A stretch of 64,000 nucleotides of DNA, taken from NCBI RefSeq assembly GCF_029094525.1, contig NZ_CP119107.1, positions 3,224,001-3,288,000 of the forward strand, given 5' to 3'. The stretch is from Pullulanibacillus sp. KACC 23026. Lineage in GTDB: Bacteria; Bacillota; Bacilli; Bacillales; Sporolactobacillaceae. The translations under genes and the position numbers were made by a program. Numbering within the stretch: position 1 is the stretch's first letter; every line of letters starts with the position of its first letter. The notes under the pieces were generated by a model. It was not told the DNA's origin and searched no databases. It saw nothing but the letters and a program-made list of their open reading frames with translations. This document shows positions 47,081 to 56,765 of this stretch, piece by piece.

Positions 47081-48124
47081 TTAATCGGCAACCGGTCTAA
47101 TGAAACGCTGCTTTAATTTGCTAAGAGGCCTTTTTATAGTTAAGACAAAATTAAAGTAAAAACGATAAAATCGGTATAAGATATCGAAAAGAAAAATGGG
47201 AAAGTGAGCTATTTTTATATATGGTTTAAATTCATTCAAACGGAAATTAGCATAAAATTCAGTTCCATTTTCAGCAATTTTCTGTCTTAATTCATTTCTA
47301 TATTTTTTTTGAGGATCTACTTTCTTATTTAATTGCAGATTTCTATAATTGTTGTAAATGTCTTTAAAAAAACGAAAACTGGCTAATTTTATGATATAAG
47401 GATCTTCGACATGTTCTTTCAAAAAATAATACCGCTCTTCTTGGGATTCAACCCCATCCAGGTTTCGAAGCGAGTAGGTTCCTTGTTGGTCCATACGACT
47501 CCCTTCTCTTCGGACATAATTATATTTCCCTTTTCCTACATAGACGTACTTCTTTGCTCGATAATAGATTTTATAAGCCATAAATCCATCCTCATATAGC
47601 TTATTGGGATATCGTAAATTCGCAAAGAGCTCTCTCTTATATAATTTATTGACGGGACAATTACGAATGGGGAAATCAAGCAGACTTTTTATAGCAAACA
47701 AGTGATCCCCCGATTCAATTCCCCCGTGATTTTCCTTTACCTCGATCCGATCATTCCAAATCATTTTAACCGCACACTCGACCAGATCCGCTTCATACTG
47801 AACCGCTAATTTATATAATAAGTCGTACATGTCTAAATCGATATAATCGTCTCCATCAACAAATCCAATGAATTCACCCTTTGCTTTCTCAATACCAAGG
47901 TTTCTTGCAGAGGCCGGACCGCCATTTTTTTTGTGGACAACCTTAACTCTTTGGTCGAGTTCTGCGATTTCATCACAAATTTCACCTGTTTTATCTTTAG
48001 AACCATCATTAACTATGATGAGTTCTAAATCATAAAACGTCTGATTCAAAATAGAGTCAACGCATCTTTCAATGTAAGTTTCAATGTTGTAGGCTGGCAC
48101 AATAATACTTATTTTCGGCTCCAT
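47081..48124 (-). CDS. Family 2 glycosyltransferase
   Basis: A 347-residue GT-A enzyme: ISIIVPAYNIETYIERCVDS, LIIVNDGSKDKTGEIC, GPASARNLGIEKAKGEFIGF and the DGDD metal motif. An acceptor domain with VNKLYKRELF and LYEDGFMAYKI follows, then a basic C-terminus near the membrane. It transfers a sugar from a nucleotide donor to a lipid-linked acceptor. It has the same architecture as the four other GT2 genes of the cluster (49653, 56766, 57807, 60499). Confidence 0.88.
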   Translation of the reverse strand: MEPKISIIVPAYNIETYIERCVDSILNQTFYDLELIIVNDGSKDKTGEICDEIAELDQRVKVVHKKNGGPASARNLGIEKAKGEFIGFVDGDDYIDLDMYDLLYKLAVQYEADLVECAVKMIWNDRIEVKENHGGIESGDHLFAIKSLLDFPIRNCPVNKLYKRELFANLRYPNKLYEDGFMAYKIYYRAKKYVYVGKGKYNYVRREGSRMDQQGTYSLRNLDGVESQEERYYFLKEHVEDPYIIKLASFRFFKDIYNNYRNLQLNKKVDPQKKYRNELRQKIAENGTEFYANFRLNEFKPYIKIAHFPIFLFDILYRFYRFYFNFVLTIKRPLSKLKQRFIRPVAD

Positions 48125-48136
48125 CCTATAAACTCC

Positions 48137-49690
48137 TTAAAAATGATTTGATTTGACTAATTTAATTCTTTTGACATTTACCTTGTGCAGTAACCCAATA
48201 AAAATTCGAGCTAAATATTTAAATTCATCACTTTTGAAGAATAGAAAGAGATACAAAACACTTGGAATAATCAAACTGATGATCCCTTTTTCAATCAAAG
48301 TAAAAAAATCAGATCCTTTAACACAGTGCTGACAAATGAGTTTAGTCAAAAAGATAGAGATAATCGACAAAATCGTATAAAACGAATAGGTTAAGTAATA
48401 AGAAAGAGAGGAACGTTTGAAAACATGCTTATAGGTTAAATAGGGAACCACCCAAAAGACGGTCACCAGTGTACTAATTGTTGTCCCAAGGAAAATACCC
48501 GATAGGCCCATGTCTTTAACCAAAATAATAGAAGCGACTAGATTAATCGCTCCTTCAATAAGGGGAACATAACGATCTTGTAAAAAGACCCCCGATTTAT
48601 CTTTAAAAGCTGATATTGAACCTCTTAAACCTGTTAAATAAAAATTAAATAAGATTAGATAGAAGGTGGTTTGATCTAATAGAAATTGTTTTCCCAGCCA
48701 CCAGCTAATAAAAGGATCTAATAAATTAAATAAAAAAACCGTCGCAACTGAATAAACCCAGAAGTTAACAAAGTAGGTGACTTTAAAAATGGAATACGTT
48801 TTGTTTTCATCCTCTGTTGCAATAAGATTTCCGATACTCGCCCCCATACTTCCTAATATTGGTGTCATAAAAGCACTGAGTTGATTGATTATCATTATAT
48901 AATTTGAATAGATTCCAACCGTTTTCACACCAATAAAATAGGAAATAAGTAAATTATCCGTTCCAAACACGATATAGGAGCCCAAGTTGTGTAAGAAGAG
49001 AGCCTTCACATTTCTTATAATACCCTTCTGCTCTTCTTCACTAATCTTAGTTGTCTCCTTAGTTTTGAGAAAGGTGTAACGGTTATTGATAAGCCTTCCA
49101 TTGCAAAGATTCTGCACAATAAAAATGAGCAGATCAAAGGCTAAATAAAATATGTAGCTTTTCGTCACTAAGAGGATGACGATTTTTGAAATCATACTAA
49201 ACAAACTAAATAAAAAATTAATACGAGTTAAAATATAGCCTTTCTGATCAGCATATATGAGTGCAACTTTATGGGCATTTAAATAGCCCACAATATTACT
49301 TGCAATAAAAAGGAAATAAACAACACCTATATGAGGCATGGATTCGCTTTTCAAAAAATAATGCAGAAATGGATATAGCATGATACCTAAGAACGTGATA
49401 ATGATTGATAATAGAATATAAGTCTTTTTATATAAACGTATTAAGGCTTTTATTTTGTATTGATTATTCGTTGCCAATGCTCTATATAAGTAGAAAACAA
49501 TACTGCTTCCAACACCGCCTTCTACTAACGCAAGCATTGCCAATACATTGGTCAAAAGTCCATTAACACCTAGGTACTGAATGCCCAAGGAATCAAGAAA
49601 CACCTTTCTGGAAATAAGACCCAGAAACACCATGATGGCCTGCGTTGAAAGGCTAATGACCATATTTTTTAATGAATGGCTTATTCTCAT
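48137..49690 (-). CDS. Polysaccharide flippase (Wzx-like, MOP superfamily)
   Basis: A 517-residue protein with about 12-14 hydrophobic segments. It begins SLKNMVISLSTQAIMVFLGL, ISRKVFLDSLGIQYLGVNGL, then LALVEGGVGSSIVFYLYRAL, the pattern of Wzx/RfbX-like flippases. Such proteins move undecaprenyl-linked oligosaccharides across the membrane. The start overlaps the previous glycosyltransferase by 38 bp and has AAGGTAGGA upstream. It is the only export protein in the window; no ABC exporter is seen. Confidence 0.88.
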   Translation of the reverse strand: MRISHSLKNMVISLSTQAIMVFLGLISRKVFLDSLGIQYLGVNGLLTNVLAMLALVEGGVGSSIVFYLYRALATNNQYKIKALIRLYKKTYILLSIIITFLGIMLYPFLHYFLKSESMPHIGVVYFLFIASNIVGYLNAHKVALIYADQKGYILTRINFLFSLFSMISKIVILLVTKSYIFYLAFDLLIFIVQNLCNGRLINNRYTFLKTKETTKISEEEQKGIIRNVKALFLHNLGSYIVFGTDNLLISYFIGVKTVGIYSNYIMIINQLSAFMTPILGSMGASIGNLIATEDENKTYSIFKVTYFVNFWVYSVATVFLFNLLDPFISWWLGKQFLLDQTTFYLILFNFYLTGLRGSISAFKDKSGVFLQDRYVPLIEGAINLVASIILVKDMGLSGIFLGTTISTLVTVFWVVPYLTYKHVFKRSSLSYYLTYSFYTILSIISIFLTKLICQHCVKGSDFFTLIEKGIISLIIPSVLYLFLFFKSDEFKYLARIFIGLLHKVNVKRIKLVKSNHF

Positions 49691-50720
49691 AAGATCCTAC
49701 CTTATAGATATACTTTTGTACCAAAAGCTTCGTTTGAACGAAAAAAAGGATAAGATTTGCCTCTCTTTTCTTACACAATTTTTTTAACAACGTATAATAC
49801 CAGGAGGGACATTTGCATTTATTTAAACTCATTGTAAATTGGTCGTCATTAATAATGCGTTTGATAAGATTCTTTTTTTCTTTCCTGGATAAACTTGATT
49901 CTACAATACTCTGTATGTAATTAAGTGTGGAAAGAATAAATTCATTCTCGATTTTTCGAATTAAGAAGATGGAATGATATTGGCTGCAAAGCTTTCTTCC
50001 AAAGTTTCGATTATCAAGCAGATAATCATATAAATTAGGACGAAACGTAACGGTTAAGGATTCTCTTTTACGAATCACGTAATTATAAAGGGGTTGATCA
50101 AGAAAAACAATGCTTTCTACCATGGACAGTAATAGTAGATTAAATCGAGCATCTTCCCCATGATTTCTCGTTTCATCGAATCGCCTATTTTGAAAACAGG
50201 AGCGCTTATAAAGTTTATTCACACAATGCATTAAGCTAAACCTTTTTCCCCCAATAACCATTGGCATAATTTCATCTCTAATAACGCTTTGATTAATCGG
50301 ACAATCAACATCTTTCCAAACCTCTGAAACCGACACTTTATTAATAATTTGGTTATCTGTTTTTAATTGTGCAACCACTACATCTGGTTTCATTTTTACC
50401 ATGACATCAACCATAGCACTATACATATTAGGCTCAATGGTATCATCCGGATCGACAAACCCAATATAGAGCCCTCTTGCATTGTCAATTCCGACATTTC
50501 GAGCAGAGGATACCCCCCTGTTTCGCTTCTTTATAACTTTTACCCTTTTGTCTATTTTTGTATATTGATTACAGATTTTAAGACTGCCATCTTCAGAACC
50601 ATCGTCAACGAGGATTATTTCTATAGCTTTAAATGTTTGGGCTAGAATAGAATCTATACAACTAGATAAATAGGGCTCAACATTATAGACAGGAACAATA
50701 ATGCTAACCAACGGCTCCAT
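49653..50720 (-). CDS. Family 2 glycosyltransferase
   Basis: A 355-residue GT-A enzyme: VSIIVPVYNVEPYLSSCIDS, IILVDDGSEDGSLKIC, GVSSARNVGIDNARGLYIGF, with DPDD in place of the more usual D-S/G-DD motif. MHCVNKLYKRSCF and NHGEDARFNLLLLS belong to the acceptor part. The basic tail may bind the membrane. It overlaps the flippase gene at its 3' end. Confidence 0.86.
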   Translation of the reverse strand: MEPLVSIIVPVYNVEPYLSSCIDSILAQTFKAIEIILVDDGSEDGSLKICNQYTKIDKRVKVIKKRNRGVSSARNVGIDNARGLYIGFVDPDDTIEPNMYSAMVDVMVKMKPDVVVAQLKTDNQIINKVSVSEVWKDVDCPINQSVIRDEIMPMVIGGKRFSLMHCVNKLYKRSCFQNRRFDETRNHGEDARFNLLLLSMVESIVFLDQPLYNYVIRKRESLTVTFRPNLYDYLLDNRNFGRKLCSQYHSIFLIRKIENEFILSTLNYIQSIVESSLSRKEKKNLIKRIINDDQFTMSLNKCKCPSWYYTLLKKLCKKREANLILFFVQTKLLVQKYIYKVGSYENKPFIKKYGH

Positions 50721-50753
50721 CCATTAACCTGCTTTCTTAAAAATCTAAGTAGC

Positions 50754-51884
50754 CTATAAGTTATTAATAAGCTTTTTTCTTAACTCTTTATTATCAATAA
50801 GCTGTTTCAGCCTGTTAAATAATTCTTTCTCATTATTGACAATAAACCCATTATAACCATCAACCAATTGTTCATAAGCTCCTATAAAATTTGTGGCTAC
50901 AATTGGTTTTTTTAATAGTTTCGCTTCAGCTAACGTTAGACAGAAACTATCATGTCTTGACGGTTGAACATAGATATCTGCCTCCGCTATATAGGGATAG
51001 GGGTTTAGAGTTGATCCCAAAAGAATAAAATCATCGCTTAATTGATACGATTCAATCAAGCTTTCGTACTCTATCCTTGCCTTCCCCTCTCCCACACAAT
51101 ACCACCTGGCGTTATAGCCTTCTTCTTGTAGCTTTTTTAAAACAGGGATTAACAAATCCTGGCCCTTCTCTTTTGAAAGCCTGCCAACTGTCACAATTTT
51201 AATTCCTTCAAATCCAGGATCAAACTGGATGGATGCTTTGGCCATTTCTTTTATGGCTTTTTCAGACAGGATATTTTCTACAACGATCACTTTATTTCTC
51301 ACAGATGGAATTAACTGAACAAGCGATTTTTTGGCAGCACTTGAGACCGCAACTAATTGATCAAACTCTTGATACATTTTGTTATATAATCTTTTATTAA
51401 TGACATGATGATTGACATCAAAATGAACCCATGATAGTTTTCTTGCCGCCTCCACTTTGTAAGCGATATAGAAATCTATAATATCTGTTGGTCCCTGGTA
51501 AGCCACAGCAATATCATACTTATCCTGTTCTTTTTCAATATCTCGCATTACATAATTGTAGTAAGCAAGTCGATCATTGGCATGTTTTGAAACAAGATAG
51601 TAACCAATAAATGAGAGAATACGCGCATAACGGCGTTTAGACCTGTATAACTGAATGGTTTGTTGCGGTGTCCCCATAATGATGGGCTTAATCGTTTTAT
51701 ACCATGGCGCTTCAACAACATGAACCCACTCTGGGATCAAATTCAAAAGTTCGCCTCGCTTCTCTAAAAGCATAACCGTGACATCATAGCGATTTCTAGG
51801 AATCTCAGATAATAAAGAGGTAAATGCCTTTTCAACTCCTCCAATTCTCATACTACTAAGCATAAAAAGTACTCGTTGTCTCAT
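50754..51884 (-). CDS. Family 4 glycosyltransferase
   Basis: A 376-residue GT-B enzyme: N-terminal MLSSMRIGGVEKAFTSLLSE acceptor loop, IKIVTVGRLSKEKGQDLLIP at the domain junction, and the C-terminal donor motif SRHDSFCLTLAEAK, in which Asp stands at the first Glu of the usual E-x7-E. The C-terminus stops right after LRKKLINNL, some 20 residues shorter than its paralogues at 53128, 54331 and 55521. The ATG at 51884 follows GGGAGGAAGTC; the open frame to 51911 lacks a site. Confidence 0.86.
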   Translation of the reverse strand: MRQRVLFMLSSMRIGGVEKAFTSLLSEIPRNRYDVTVMLLEKRGELLNLIPEWVHVVEAPWYKTIKPIIMGTPQQTIQLYRSKRRYARILSFIGYYLVSKHANDRLAYYNYVMRDIEKEQDKYDIAVAYQGPTDIIDFYIAYKVEAARKLSWVHFDVNHHVINKRLYNKMYQEFDQLVAVSSAAKKSLVQLIPSVRNKVIVVENILSEKAIKEMAKASIQFDPGFEGIKIVTVGRLSKEKGQDLLIPVLKKLQEEGYNARWYCVGEGKARIEYESLIESYQLSDDFILLGSTLNPYPYIAEADIYVQPSRHDSFCLTLAEAKLLKKPIVATNFIGAYEQLVDGYNGFIVNNEKELFNRLKQLIDNKELRKKLINNL

Positions 51885-51915
51885 GACTTCCTCCCTGACA
51901 AAAAACCTCACGCCT

Positions 51916-53103
51916 TTATAGACCTGAGGTTACACTAGCATCCAGTCCCTTATTTGGAGTAGACGATGAATCGATCACATGCTTTAGATTCTGAAGCTTA
52001 TTTAACAGCCTTAAATCTTTAATATAATTAAGGTTAATAACTAGAGTCTCTAAGTTTAAAAAATACTGTATACCATCGAGGTTTGTTATGTCCTGATTGC
52101 TCAAATCCAACTCTTTGATTTTTAAAAGATCTTTAATTAGAATCCAGCGATCGTTTGAAATTGTTAAGAGCTTCCGGATATGCTTTTCAAAGTTACGATC
52201 AATGAAAGTGGCGACCCCTACAATTTCAGCCGTTGTATAAAATTCCAAGTCATTCTTTTTGGCTTCCTTTATTACGAATTCTAACGTCTCTGGTGTAATT
52301 CGATATTTTCCAGCATCAAGCGCTTCCTCGCCATAATCAAAGGAGTCCCAATCGATGTGTTTGGGTAATACAGAATGGCAGGTGAAAACAAGGTTCTTCT
52401 CAGTTTGTTTGATTTCTTTTAAAAGATTTTTGAGAAACCTAGGATGAGATAAATTAATTTGATCAATACCAAGCGAAGGGATATATCCAGTCTTATTAAA
52501 AGGGATAACGAGTTCATTATGACCTCCACCCCTTACGGCCTTAAAATACTTTGGACTTATACCCTCAATTGTTCTTTCATCCTTCCTATAGTAAGGAAAG
52601 GCAAACGTGACAGGTCTCTTAAATTTCTCTTCTGTTACGGAGTGCTGTTGATTCTCCAGCCAATTAAATAAGGGCTCAATTTCATCCGTGATCCAGGCTT
52701 GAACACCATGAAGGTTTGTATAATCAACTGAATTATTATGCTTAAACGTGTGATGAGCTATTTCATGACCGTGAGCCTGCAATTCAATTAACTTATCAAT
52801 TTCCTCCTGAGTGTGTTCTCTTTGGCCCTCAAAATGATGAAAGGCATTAACATTGAATGTGGCCTTAATATCATAATAGCCAAATAACTCTCTTAATGTA
52901 TCATACCAGCCATCCACTCTAAAACTATCATCAAATGAAAAGGCAATACCCGGTTTATTGAGATATTTAACTTTAAATTCTCCAAGTGAACTGGTGGCCT
53001 GCTGCTGTTTGACAAGTTGACTCAAATAATTAATATGCCTCCAATCATGGTAAATAATCCTTGCTTTTTTTTCAGCGTTCGTTAATAGATGTCTTATACG
53101 CAT
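51916..53103 (-). CDS. Polysaccharide deacetylase (NodB/CE4-like) fused to leucine-rich repeats
   Basis: A 395-residue protein. Residues about 50-300 form a NodB-like domain: FSFDDS with catalytic/metal Asp58-59, HEIAHHTFKH with metal His113/117, and FAFPYYRKDE. It would N-deacetylate an amino sugar. Residues about 319-377 carry two to three 22-residue internalin-type leucine-rich repeats (LLKIKELDLSNQDITNLDGI, LNLETLVINLNYIKDL). There is no signal peptide or membrane helix, so the enzyme appears cytosolic, unlike most CE4 enzymes. Its position among glycosyltransferases suggests action on a lipid-linked intermediate. Confidence 0.82.
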   Translation of the reverse strand: MRIRHLLTNAEKKARIIYHDWRHINYLSQLVKQQQATSSLGEFKVKYLNKPGIAFSFDDSFRVDGWYDTLRELFGYYDIKATFNVNAFHHFEGQREHTQEEIDKLIELQAHGHEIAHHTFKHNNSVDYTNLHGVQAWITDEIEPLFNWLENQQHSVTEEKFKRPVTFAFPYYRKDERTIEGISPKYFKAVRGGGHNELVIPFNKTGYIPSLGIDQINLSHPRFLKNLLKEIKQTEKNLVFTCHSVLPKHIDWDSFDYGEEALDAGKYRITPETLEFVIKEAKKNDLEFYTTAEIVGVATFIDRNFEKHIRKLLTISNDRWILIKDLLKIKELDLSNQDITNLDGIQYFLNLETLVINLNYIKDLRLLNKLQNLKHVIDSSSTPNKGLDASVTSGL

Positions 53104-53127
53104 TGCCGTCTTTCTCCCCCTTTTCCT

Positions 53128-54294
53128 TTAAGCTATAATGCTCAACAATTTAGATATATCCGTTTTATTAAGAGAAAAGTCTACTTTTAAATTTTCTGTC
53201 AGAGTTTGACAAAGCTTTTGATTCAAACATAACTCTTTAATTGCATGAAAGAGTTCGTCTTCATTATATTTAACCATTAGGCCTGTTTTCCCATGACTAA
53301 TTTGTTCCTTTGCCCCAACGAAATCCGTAGTCACAATCGGTTTATAAAATACTTTTGCCTCTGAAAGAGTATTACAGAACCCTTCATTTCTTGAAGGCTG
53401 TACATAGATGTCACATTGCTTATAATAAGGAAATGGATTCAACTTCATTCCTAATAGAATGAGTTTATCTTGTAAATGATAGGTCTTAATTAATTCCTCA
53501 ACTTTTCCCCTATAATCCCCTTCCCCAACACAATACCATTTAACATCTAAGCCCTCAGACACAAGCCGCTGAAGAATTGGAGGGATAAGATCGTAGCCTT
53601 TTGCTCCATCGAGTCGACCAACCGTTAACAACTTAATTCCATTAAAAGATGGATCATTAAAGTCAACTTCCTTCTCAGCTAATTCGTACATTTTGATGAC
53701 ATCTAAGATATTGTAAAAGACGGATGTCTGGTTTTTTAACTCGGGAAAAACATTAACAAACTTGTCTTTTGATTGCTTTGAAACGCAGAAAATCCGATCG
53801 TATTTTAAATAATAGTCTCTATACAGGCTAATATCCTTTTCGTATTCCACATCATTATGGATCCATGCCACTTTAAAAGCCGCGCTAATATTATTCATGG
53901 CGTACAAAACAGAAAAGGAGGTAGGAACATGATAAGCAATAGCCATATCAAAAGATTCCTTTGTTTTTGGTAGAACTCGTGAATGGTTTTTTTCCCAATC
54001 AAACTTTGTTCTAGAGCGACTGGACTGATACGCAAAATAACTTACTTTCAGCGCTTTTAATAATTTTCCATGCTGTAGATAAGATTTAATTTGATTACTC
54101 GCGGTGGTTTCATAACGATGTAAGTATTCTACTTTTATGTGTTTAGGGATTTCGCTATCTAACTCTCCACCAGGGTCCATGATAAACAGAGTCACATGAT
54201 AATTTTCCTTTGGTATGGCTTCAAGCATCGAGATCAGAGACTTCTCCGTTCCGCCTAATGCCATTTTCCACGTTACAATGGCAATCTTTTTCAC
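53128..54294 (-). CDS. Family 4 glycosyltransferase
   Basis: A 388-residue GT-B enzyme: IVTWKMALGGTEKSLISMLE, IKLLTVGRLDGAKGYDLIPP and the donor-site motif SRNEGFCNTLSEAKVFYKPI with both conserved Glu. A paralogue of 50754, 54331 and 55521. The four share the GG-x-EK acceptor loop, the YVQPSR/QTSR strand and similar lengths, pointing to local duplication. Confidence 0.88.
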   Translation of the reverse strand: MKKIAIVTWKMALGGTEKSLISMLEAIPKENYHVTLFIMDPGGELDSEIPKHIKVEYLHRYETTASNQIKSYLQHGKLLKALKVSYFAYQSSRSRTKFDWEKNHSRVLPKTKESFDMAIAYHVPTSFSVLYAMNNISAAFKVAWIHNDVEYEKDISLYRDYYLKYDRIFCVSKQSKDKFVNVFPELKNQTSVFYNILDVIKMYELAEKEVDFNDPSFNGIKLLTVGRLDGAKGYDLIPPILQRLVSEGLDVKWYCVGEGDYRGKVEELIKTYHLQDKLILLGMKLNPFPYYKQCDIYVQPSRNEGFCNTLSEAKVFYKPIVTTDFVGAKEQISHGKTGLMVKYNEDELFHAIKELCLNQKLCQTLTENLKVDFSLNKTDISKLLSIIA

Positions 54295-54330
54295 AACTAG
54301 CTCCTCCTTGTAATCATTTGCTCTTAGATC

Positions 54331-55524
54331 CTAGTTTAATAAGGTATAAAATTTATTGAGGTCTCCTCGATAAACGATCTGCTCTTTTTCTAAATTGGCT
54401 TTAATTCTTTGATAGTGATCGTGATCATTAAGAATTCGATTAAGTGCAGTAAGTAATTCTTCTTCATCAAAATTGACAATGATACCTGTTTTATTATTTG
54501 AAATTTGTTCATTTGCACCTGCAAAGTTGGTTGCCACAATTGGCTTCTTAAATAATTTAGCCTCAGTTAAAGTTAGACAGTAACCCTCATGTCGGGAAGG
54601 CTGAACGTACAGGTCACATTCCTTCATGAATGGATATGGATTCGTTTGTAACCCCAGCAGAATAAAATCTTCTTCAAGACTATATTTCTTAATCAAGGCC
54701 TCATATTCTGACCGCATAGGTCCCTCTCCCACACAGTACCATCTTACGCAATGCCCTTCTCCTTTTAATCTTGCAAGAACTTTTATAATAAGGTCTTGAC
54801 CTTTTTCAAAGCTAAGCCTTCCAACCGTTAGAATCCGAAAACCTTTAAAATTATCTTTAAACCCATTCCCATTTTCGGCCATTTGTAAGATTAACTCTGG
54901 TGAAAAGACATTTAGAAATGTTTCCGTTTTATTCATAAATTCTGGAAAGCAACTAACTAAATGATCCTTTCCTTCTTTAGAAACAGCAAATATATTATCA
55001 AATTTCCGATACATCGTATTCCAATATTTAACATCGATCGTCAATTTTGATAGATCAAAATGAATCCACTGTATTTTTTTTGCAGCTTTTATTTTTTCAA
55101 TTACCAGATAGGAAATAAACTCCATTGGGCCAGCATAGGCAATGGCCACATCATAGCATTCATGGATATCCAAAGGAGCCAATGTTGTTAGCTCATGAAA
55201 TAACCTCTGCTTTTTCCCCCATAACTTCTGAACAATGTAAAAACTAAAATAGCGAATTCCTTTGAGAATTCGCCCCTGTTTTAAGGTATGAAGTACGGTT
55301 TGGGGTAATGGATCATTAATCACAGCCTTAATTGACGGGTATTGGTCATAAATAATTGTTTTAACACCTTCTGGAACTTGATTTCTGAACTCCCCTCGAT
55401 TTTCCAAAAGAATAAGTGTTATATCAAACTGATCTTTTGGCATGACCGTGAGCATGTTAAGCAGCGCTTTCTCAGTCCCGCCAACATTCAAATTGATTGC
55501 CACAAATGCGACTTTTTTTTTCAT
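54331..55524 (-). CDS. Family 4 glycosyltransferase
   Basis: A 397-residue GT-B enzyme: FVAINLNVGGTEKALLNMLT, FRILTVGRLSFEKGQDLIIK, YPFMKECDLYVQPSRHEGYC and LTLTEAK (complete E-x7-E). Nearest in look to 50754 (shared AMEF/DIID-type middle and the IQWIHFDLSK / LSWVHFDVNH segment). The start overlaps the previous gene's stop by 4 bp. Confidence 0.88.
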   Translation of the reverse strand: MKKKVAFVAINLNVGGTEKALLNMLTVMPKDQFDITLILLENRGEFRNQVPEGVKTIIYDQYPSIKAVINDPLPQTVLHTLKQGRILKGIRYFSFYIVQKLWGKKQRLFHELTTLAPLDIHECYDVAIAYAGPMEFISYLVIEKIKAAKKIQWIHFDLSKLTIDVKYWNTMYRKFDNIFAVSKEGKDHLVSCFPEFMNKTETFLNVFSPELILQMAENGNGFKDNFKGFRILTVGRLSFEKGQDLIIKVLARLKGEGHCVRWYCVGEGPMRSEYEALIKKYSLEEDFILLGLQTNPYPFMKECDLYVQPSRHEGYCLTLTEAKLFKKPIVATNFAGANEQISNNKTGIIVNFDEEELLTALNRILNDHDHYQRIKANLEKEQIVYRGDLNKFYTLLN

Positions 55525-56747
55525 TTTGATTCCACACCTACTAATGATTCATCGTTTAGCAACTTATAGAACTTCAATAGTTCTTCATAATTCTCTTTCT
55601 TTTCTTTTTTCAAATACTCTACAATGCTTGTTCTTAAAGAAGGATCATTGATTAATCTCATAATGCCTTCACAAACAGCCTCAGCCGTTAAGTCAACCAC
55701 TAATCCATTTTTTTGATCAATCATTTGGGCATCAACAGCATCAAATCGGGTTGTAATAACAGGAGTATTTAACATTCTGGCTTCCGCAATAGCTAACCCA
55801 TATCCTTCATACCTGGAGGTTTGAACGTAAATATCTGCATTCTTAATATAAGGGTAGGGATTAGAAGTGATCCCCAACAACTTAAAACAATCCTGTAAAT
55901 CATTAGCTTTTATAAATTGGTTTATTTCATCTTGGAGCGGCCCTTTCCCAAGTACATACCATTTAAAATAAATCCCATTTTCTTTCAGACGTTTACAAGC
56001 CTCCAAAGCTAAATCATATCCTTTTTGATAAGCCAATCTCCCAATCGTTAGGATTCTTAGCCCATCGAATTTGTCATCAAATCCTTCACCCAAAGAGGCC
56101 ATTTCATTAATTAATGTTGGATCGTGCAGATCGTAAATGACGGTTGTCTTATTCCGATAGCTAGGGAACATTTCCATAAAGATGTCTTTTGTGGATTCGG
56201 AAACACATACGATCTGATCGATTAATTCATAATAGCTTTGCTGGAACAGTCGGTCTTTTTCGGTAAGCCGATAGCTGACATTGACCCAAGCAAGTTTTTT
56301 GTTTGCTTTCACCTTTTCTGACACATAAAAGGTTGGAATTCCTTGAGCATAACTAATCGCAACATCATAAAAATGAGGATTGGATTCAATCATCGGAGAC
56401 ACACATTCCCAAAAGACTCTAGCTTTTTGAGCATTGGAATAGTGGTTCGCTCTTAAAGAAGCAGAATACTTAAGTCTTGAAAGCAAGAGATTGAAGTCTT
56501 TTTGAATGATGGCATACTTAAATGCTCTTTTTAGACTAAGTTGAGAGAACGTCGAATATTTAAGCGGTTGTAATAAATGGACTTCCTTTGGAACTAGGGG
56601 CTCGAGCTCTCCCCCATACCCAAACAGTAACAGGTCCACTGTGACTTGAGAAAAATCCAAAAGATTTAATAATGTGACGAGACTTTTCTCAGCTCCGGCA
56701 CAATTTAGAGAATCAATAACAAAAAGAAGCTTTTGTTTGTTTGTCAT
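55521..56747 (-). CDS. Family 4 glycosyltransferase
   Basis: A 408-residue GT-B enzyme: LLFVIDSLNCAGAEKSLVTL, LRILTIGRLAYQKGYDLALE, YPYIKNADIYVQTSRYEGYG and LAIAEAR. It ends in a 4-bp overlap with the next GT4. The ATG at 56747 is preferred over the GTG at 56759, because AGAGAAG then lies at a workable distance and the N-terminus aligns with the paralogues; either is possible. Confidence 0.86.
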   Translation of the reverse strand: MTNKQKLLFVIDSLNCAGAEKSLVTLLNLLDFSQVTVDLLLFGYGGELEPLVPKEVHLLQPLKYSTFSQLSLKRAFKYAIIQKDFNLLLSRLKYSASLRANHYSNAQKARVFWECVSPMIESNPHFYDVAISYAQGIPTFYVSEKVKANKKLAWVNVSYRLTEKDRLFQQSYYELIDQIVCVSESTKDIFMEMFPSYRNKTTVIYDLHDPTLINEMASLGEGFDDKFDGLRILTIGRLAYQKGYDLALEACKRLKENGIYFKWYVLGKGPLQDEINQFIKANDLQDCFKLLGITSNPYPYIKNADIYVQTSRYEGYGLAIAEARMLNTPVITTRFDAVDAQMIDQKNGLVVDLTAEAVCEGIMRLINDPSLRTSIVEYLKKEKKENYEELLKFYKLLNDESLVGVESK

Positions 56748-56765
56748 ACCTTCTGTCACTTCTCT

